Below, in pieces: positions 4,569 through 5,920 of a DNA stretch of 5,920 nucleotides. The stretch covers positions 1-5,920 of the forward strand of contig CAYXRK010000246.1 in assembly GCA_964467615.1 (NCBI GenBank). The letters are read 5' to 3'. The stretch's first letter is position 1. Each line of letters begins with the position of its first letter. Source of the DNA: CAYXRK01 sp964467615. GTDB lineage: Bacteria; Hydrogenedentota; Hydrogenedentia; Hydrogenedentales; GCA-2746185. Under the pieces are notes generated by a model. It did no database searches, was not told the origin of the DNA, and saw only the letters and a list, made by a program, of their open reading frames with translations. The position numbers were made by a program, and so were the translations under genes.

Positions 4569-5711
4569 TCACCACCCGTTCACGCGTTCCCACTCATCGA
4601 CGATCTCTACCCCGCCGTCAATCACATAATACCGGTCATAGGCCGCCGCCGTCAGGCAGGAATGCCCCGGCAACACGCGCACCATCGCACCGATGGGCAG
4701 CCGCTCGTACGGAAACGCCGCGTGCTCGTCCATCATCGACAGCCAGCCGTGCTCCTGACTCATATTGCCGACGCGCACGCCCTCGATTCGCGCGCCGCTT
4801 TCCAACTCGCAGATCAGCCCGTATCCCGCACCAGGCATCGCGTCGTCCGCCCCGAAGTCCTTCGACAACGCCAACGCCCCCGCGTCGATCAGCGCGCGGT
4901 TGAACTCGGGTTTATGTCCAATCACCGACGCCGCAACGAACACCGCGATATCATCGAGCAAACACGCGCCGATTCCCGCCTGCATCACGTCGAAAAACGT
5001 GTAGTTCCCCGGCCGAATCTCGGTCAATCCCTCGAACTTCTCTGCTAGGCACGCCCCCGGCGTAGATCCCCCGCTCACGACCGGACACGCGAACCCCGCC
5101 GCGCGAAGCCGCTCCGCCGCGTGTACCAGCGACGCTCGTTCCTCCTCCGCCGCAGCACGCACGGCCTTGATTCCCTTCGCCGCATACGAGTGGCCCCCGT
5201 GCGCCAGCACGCCGCGCAGCTCGACCTTCGCAGAACTCGCCAGCGCCCGCGCGATTTCAAGCAACGCCGGGTCGGCCGGCTGAATTCCCGCGCGATGATA
5301 TCCGGGGTCGATCTCGATGAAGACCCGCAACGTCTGACCATCTGCGTCCGCGAAGCGCGCCGCCTCGAGCGCCATCGCCACGCTGTCCAACAGAATGCTG
5401 ACTATCGCCCCACGCCGCTGCAACGCCGCCACCCCCGCAAACTTATTCGGTGCGATACCCACGGCATACGTCACGTCGCGAAAGCCGTGCTCGACGAAAT
5501 ACTCCGCCTCCCGCAACGTCGATACCGTCACGCCGCCGAAACACCCCCGCGTCGCGATCCGCGCCACCTCCGCGCACTTCGCCGTCTTCAAATGCGGCCG
5601 CAGGTCCACCCCGTGCCGCGCCGCCTTCTCCGCCATCCGCCGGCAATTCCGCTCCAGTCGTGACCGATCCAGCACCAAACTCGGGGTGGGTAGATCGAAA
5701 AGCGTCGTCAT
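4569..5711 (-). CDS. PLP fold-type III D-amino-acid enzyme (D-serine dehydratase / D-threonine aldolase family)
   Basis: This 380-residue cytoplasmic enzyme has an alanine-racemase-like PLP barrel plus a C-terminal metal domain. It probably removes ammonia from, or cleaves, a beta-hydroxy D-amino acid. The start region LFDLPTPSLVLDRSRLERN is the family signature. RPHLKTAK at about 38-45 carries the PLP lysine (Lys42 in HxKT). SGGSTPG at 213-219 is the likely phosphate-binding loop, QEHG lies at 319-322, and PGHSCLTAAAYDRYYVIDG (348-366) carries the metal ligands His350 and Cys352. An H-x-C pair is what I recall for Zn-dependent D-serine dehydratase (DSD1) and D-threo-3-hydroxyaspartate dehydratase, while D-threonine aldolases use H-x-D. 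A dehydratase is therefore favoured, but the substrate is not proven. The frame extends to a GTG at 5774, adding 21 residues. I prefer the ATG at 5711 because it puts the conserved N-terminus at the usual distance, though neither start has a good Shine-Dalgarno. The neighbouring genes give no pathway context. Confidence 0.9.
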   Translation of the reverse strand: MTTLFDLPTPSLVLDRSRLERNCRRMAEKAARHGVDLRPHLKTAKCAEVARIATRGCFGGVTVSTLREAEYFVEHGFRDVTYAVGIAPNKFAGVAALQRRGAIVSILLDSVAMALEAARFADADGQTLRVFIEIDPGYHRAGIQPADPALLEIARALASSAKVELRGVLAHGGHSYAAKGIKAVRAAAEEERASLVHAAERLRAAGFACPVVSGGSTPGACLAEKFEGLTEIRPGNYTFFDVMQAGIGACLLDDIAVFVAASVIGHKPEFNRALIDAGALALSKDFGADDAMPGAGYGLICELESGARIEGVRVGNMSQEHGWLSMMDEHAAFPYERLPIGAMVRVLPGHSCLTAAAYDRYYVIDGGVEIVDEWERVNGW

Positions 5712-5920
5712 CTCGCTAGCTTGCCCGCCGAAGACCCATCGAATCAACCAATATTTCGCCCCCTCCTCAGTCACGGCCCGATGAAAGTGCCCCCTTGAAA
5801 ACTCGTTAGAAAGTTCTCTGTACTACTACCCGTCAACTTCTTCTTTTTTGCGAAGATTTCGCCATGCGTAGTTCGGAAAGCCCGCGCGGTAGGCCCCTCA
5901 CCCGTTCGCCCTGAGCCTGT
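5712..5920. other. Upstream region of the D-amino-acid gene; mostly non-coding
   Basis: This stretch precedes the minus-strand PLP-enzyme gene. A TTGACG hexamer lies at 5836-5831 on the minus strand (5 of 6 to the -35 consensus), but the nearest -10-like TCTAAC is about 20 nt further on, so the promoter call is weak. GCGAA-GAT-TTCGC at 5850-5862 is a small perfect hairpin beside a pyrimidine-rich tract (5838-5849). The T-run is on the wrong side for a plus-strand terminator, and there is none for the minus strand. A minus-strand frame enters from the right edge and stays open for 49 codons to a TGA at 5773-5771. It is Lys/Thr/Gly-rich and unrecognised, and may be chance. Confidence 0.4.
5902..5920. 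repeat. Half of a common dispersed palindrome, cut by the window edge
   Basis: The final bases, CCGTTCGCCCTGAGCCTGT, match from memory the left arm of a palindromic repeat scattered through many bacterial genomes, whose other arm would read CGAAGGGCGAACGG. Only one arm is in the window, so the palindrome itself is not visible. Confidence 0.4.

Noticed and set aside
4056..5048. Several plus-strand frames of 127-182 codons over the methyltransferase and PLP genes
   Set aside because: All are antisense shadows of well-supported genes and are rich in Arg, Pro and His as expected from opposite-strand GC-rich codons.
5838..5862. Pyrimidine tract and GCGAA/TTCGC hairpin as a terminator
   Set aside because: The T-rich tract precedes rather than follows the hairpin on the plus strand, and the minus strand has A residues there.

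Overview
The window is about 5.9 kb of GC-rich bacterial chromosome with six well-supported protein genes and no rRNA, tRNA, CRISPR array or transposase gene. The mix suggests an environmental bacterium of the PVC/planctomycete type or a similar uncultivated phylum such as Hydrogenedentota. The pointers are a secreted BNR-type sialidase-like protein, a secreted HEAT-repeat protein, and structured intergenic repeats. This placement is an inference from gene style only; no marker gene in the window fixes it.

Layout, left to right. Positions 1-177 are non-coding or uncertain: a degenerate TCGTNN hexamer tract at the left edge and a second small patch near 106-123. Positions 178-2080 (minus strand) hold a two-gene unit with a 13-nt gap: a secreted BNR_2 sialidase-like protein, then an exported HEAT-repeat protein. 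A perfect TATAAT lies 37-50 nt upstream of the first gene. It overlaps a TATAGT on the opposite strand that could serve the divergent plus-strand gene, a membrane-anchored alpha/beta hydrolase (2199-3020). That gene converges on, and overlaps by 8 bp, the tRNA adenosine deaminase gene tadA (3013-3489, minus). Upstream of tadA on the same strand is a zinc-ribbon/SAM methyltransferase (3540-4394). The 50-nt gap between them contains TTGACA-N17-GAGAAT placed so that the tadA transcript would be almost leaderless.

Positions 4395-4568 separate the methyltransferase from the next minus-strand gene. They are filled by a 128-bp structured element (4430-4557) with imperfect 13-bp terminal inverted repeats, three hairpins, and a GTAG tetranucleotide directly before the central perfect hairpin. 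That is the layout of REP/REPIN-type elements. Then comes a PLP fold-type III enzyme of the D-serine dehydratase/D-threonine aldolase family (4569-5711, minus) with an HxC metal motif. The last ~200 bp are intergenic or uncertain and end inside what looks like half of a widespread palindromic repeat.

The genes do not form one pathway. The sialidase-like and HEAT genes probably work together outside the cytoplasm. TadA is core tRNA-modification housekeeping. The hydrolase, methyltransferase and D-amino-acid enzyme look like separate functions. I see no convincing new multi-gene system. The most interesting signals are the REP-like element, the near-leaderless tadA promoter and the shared -10 between divergent genes.
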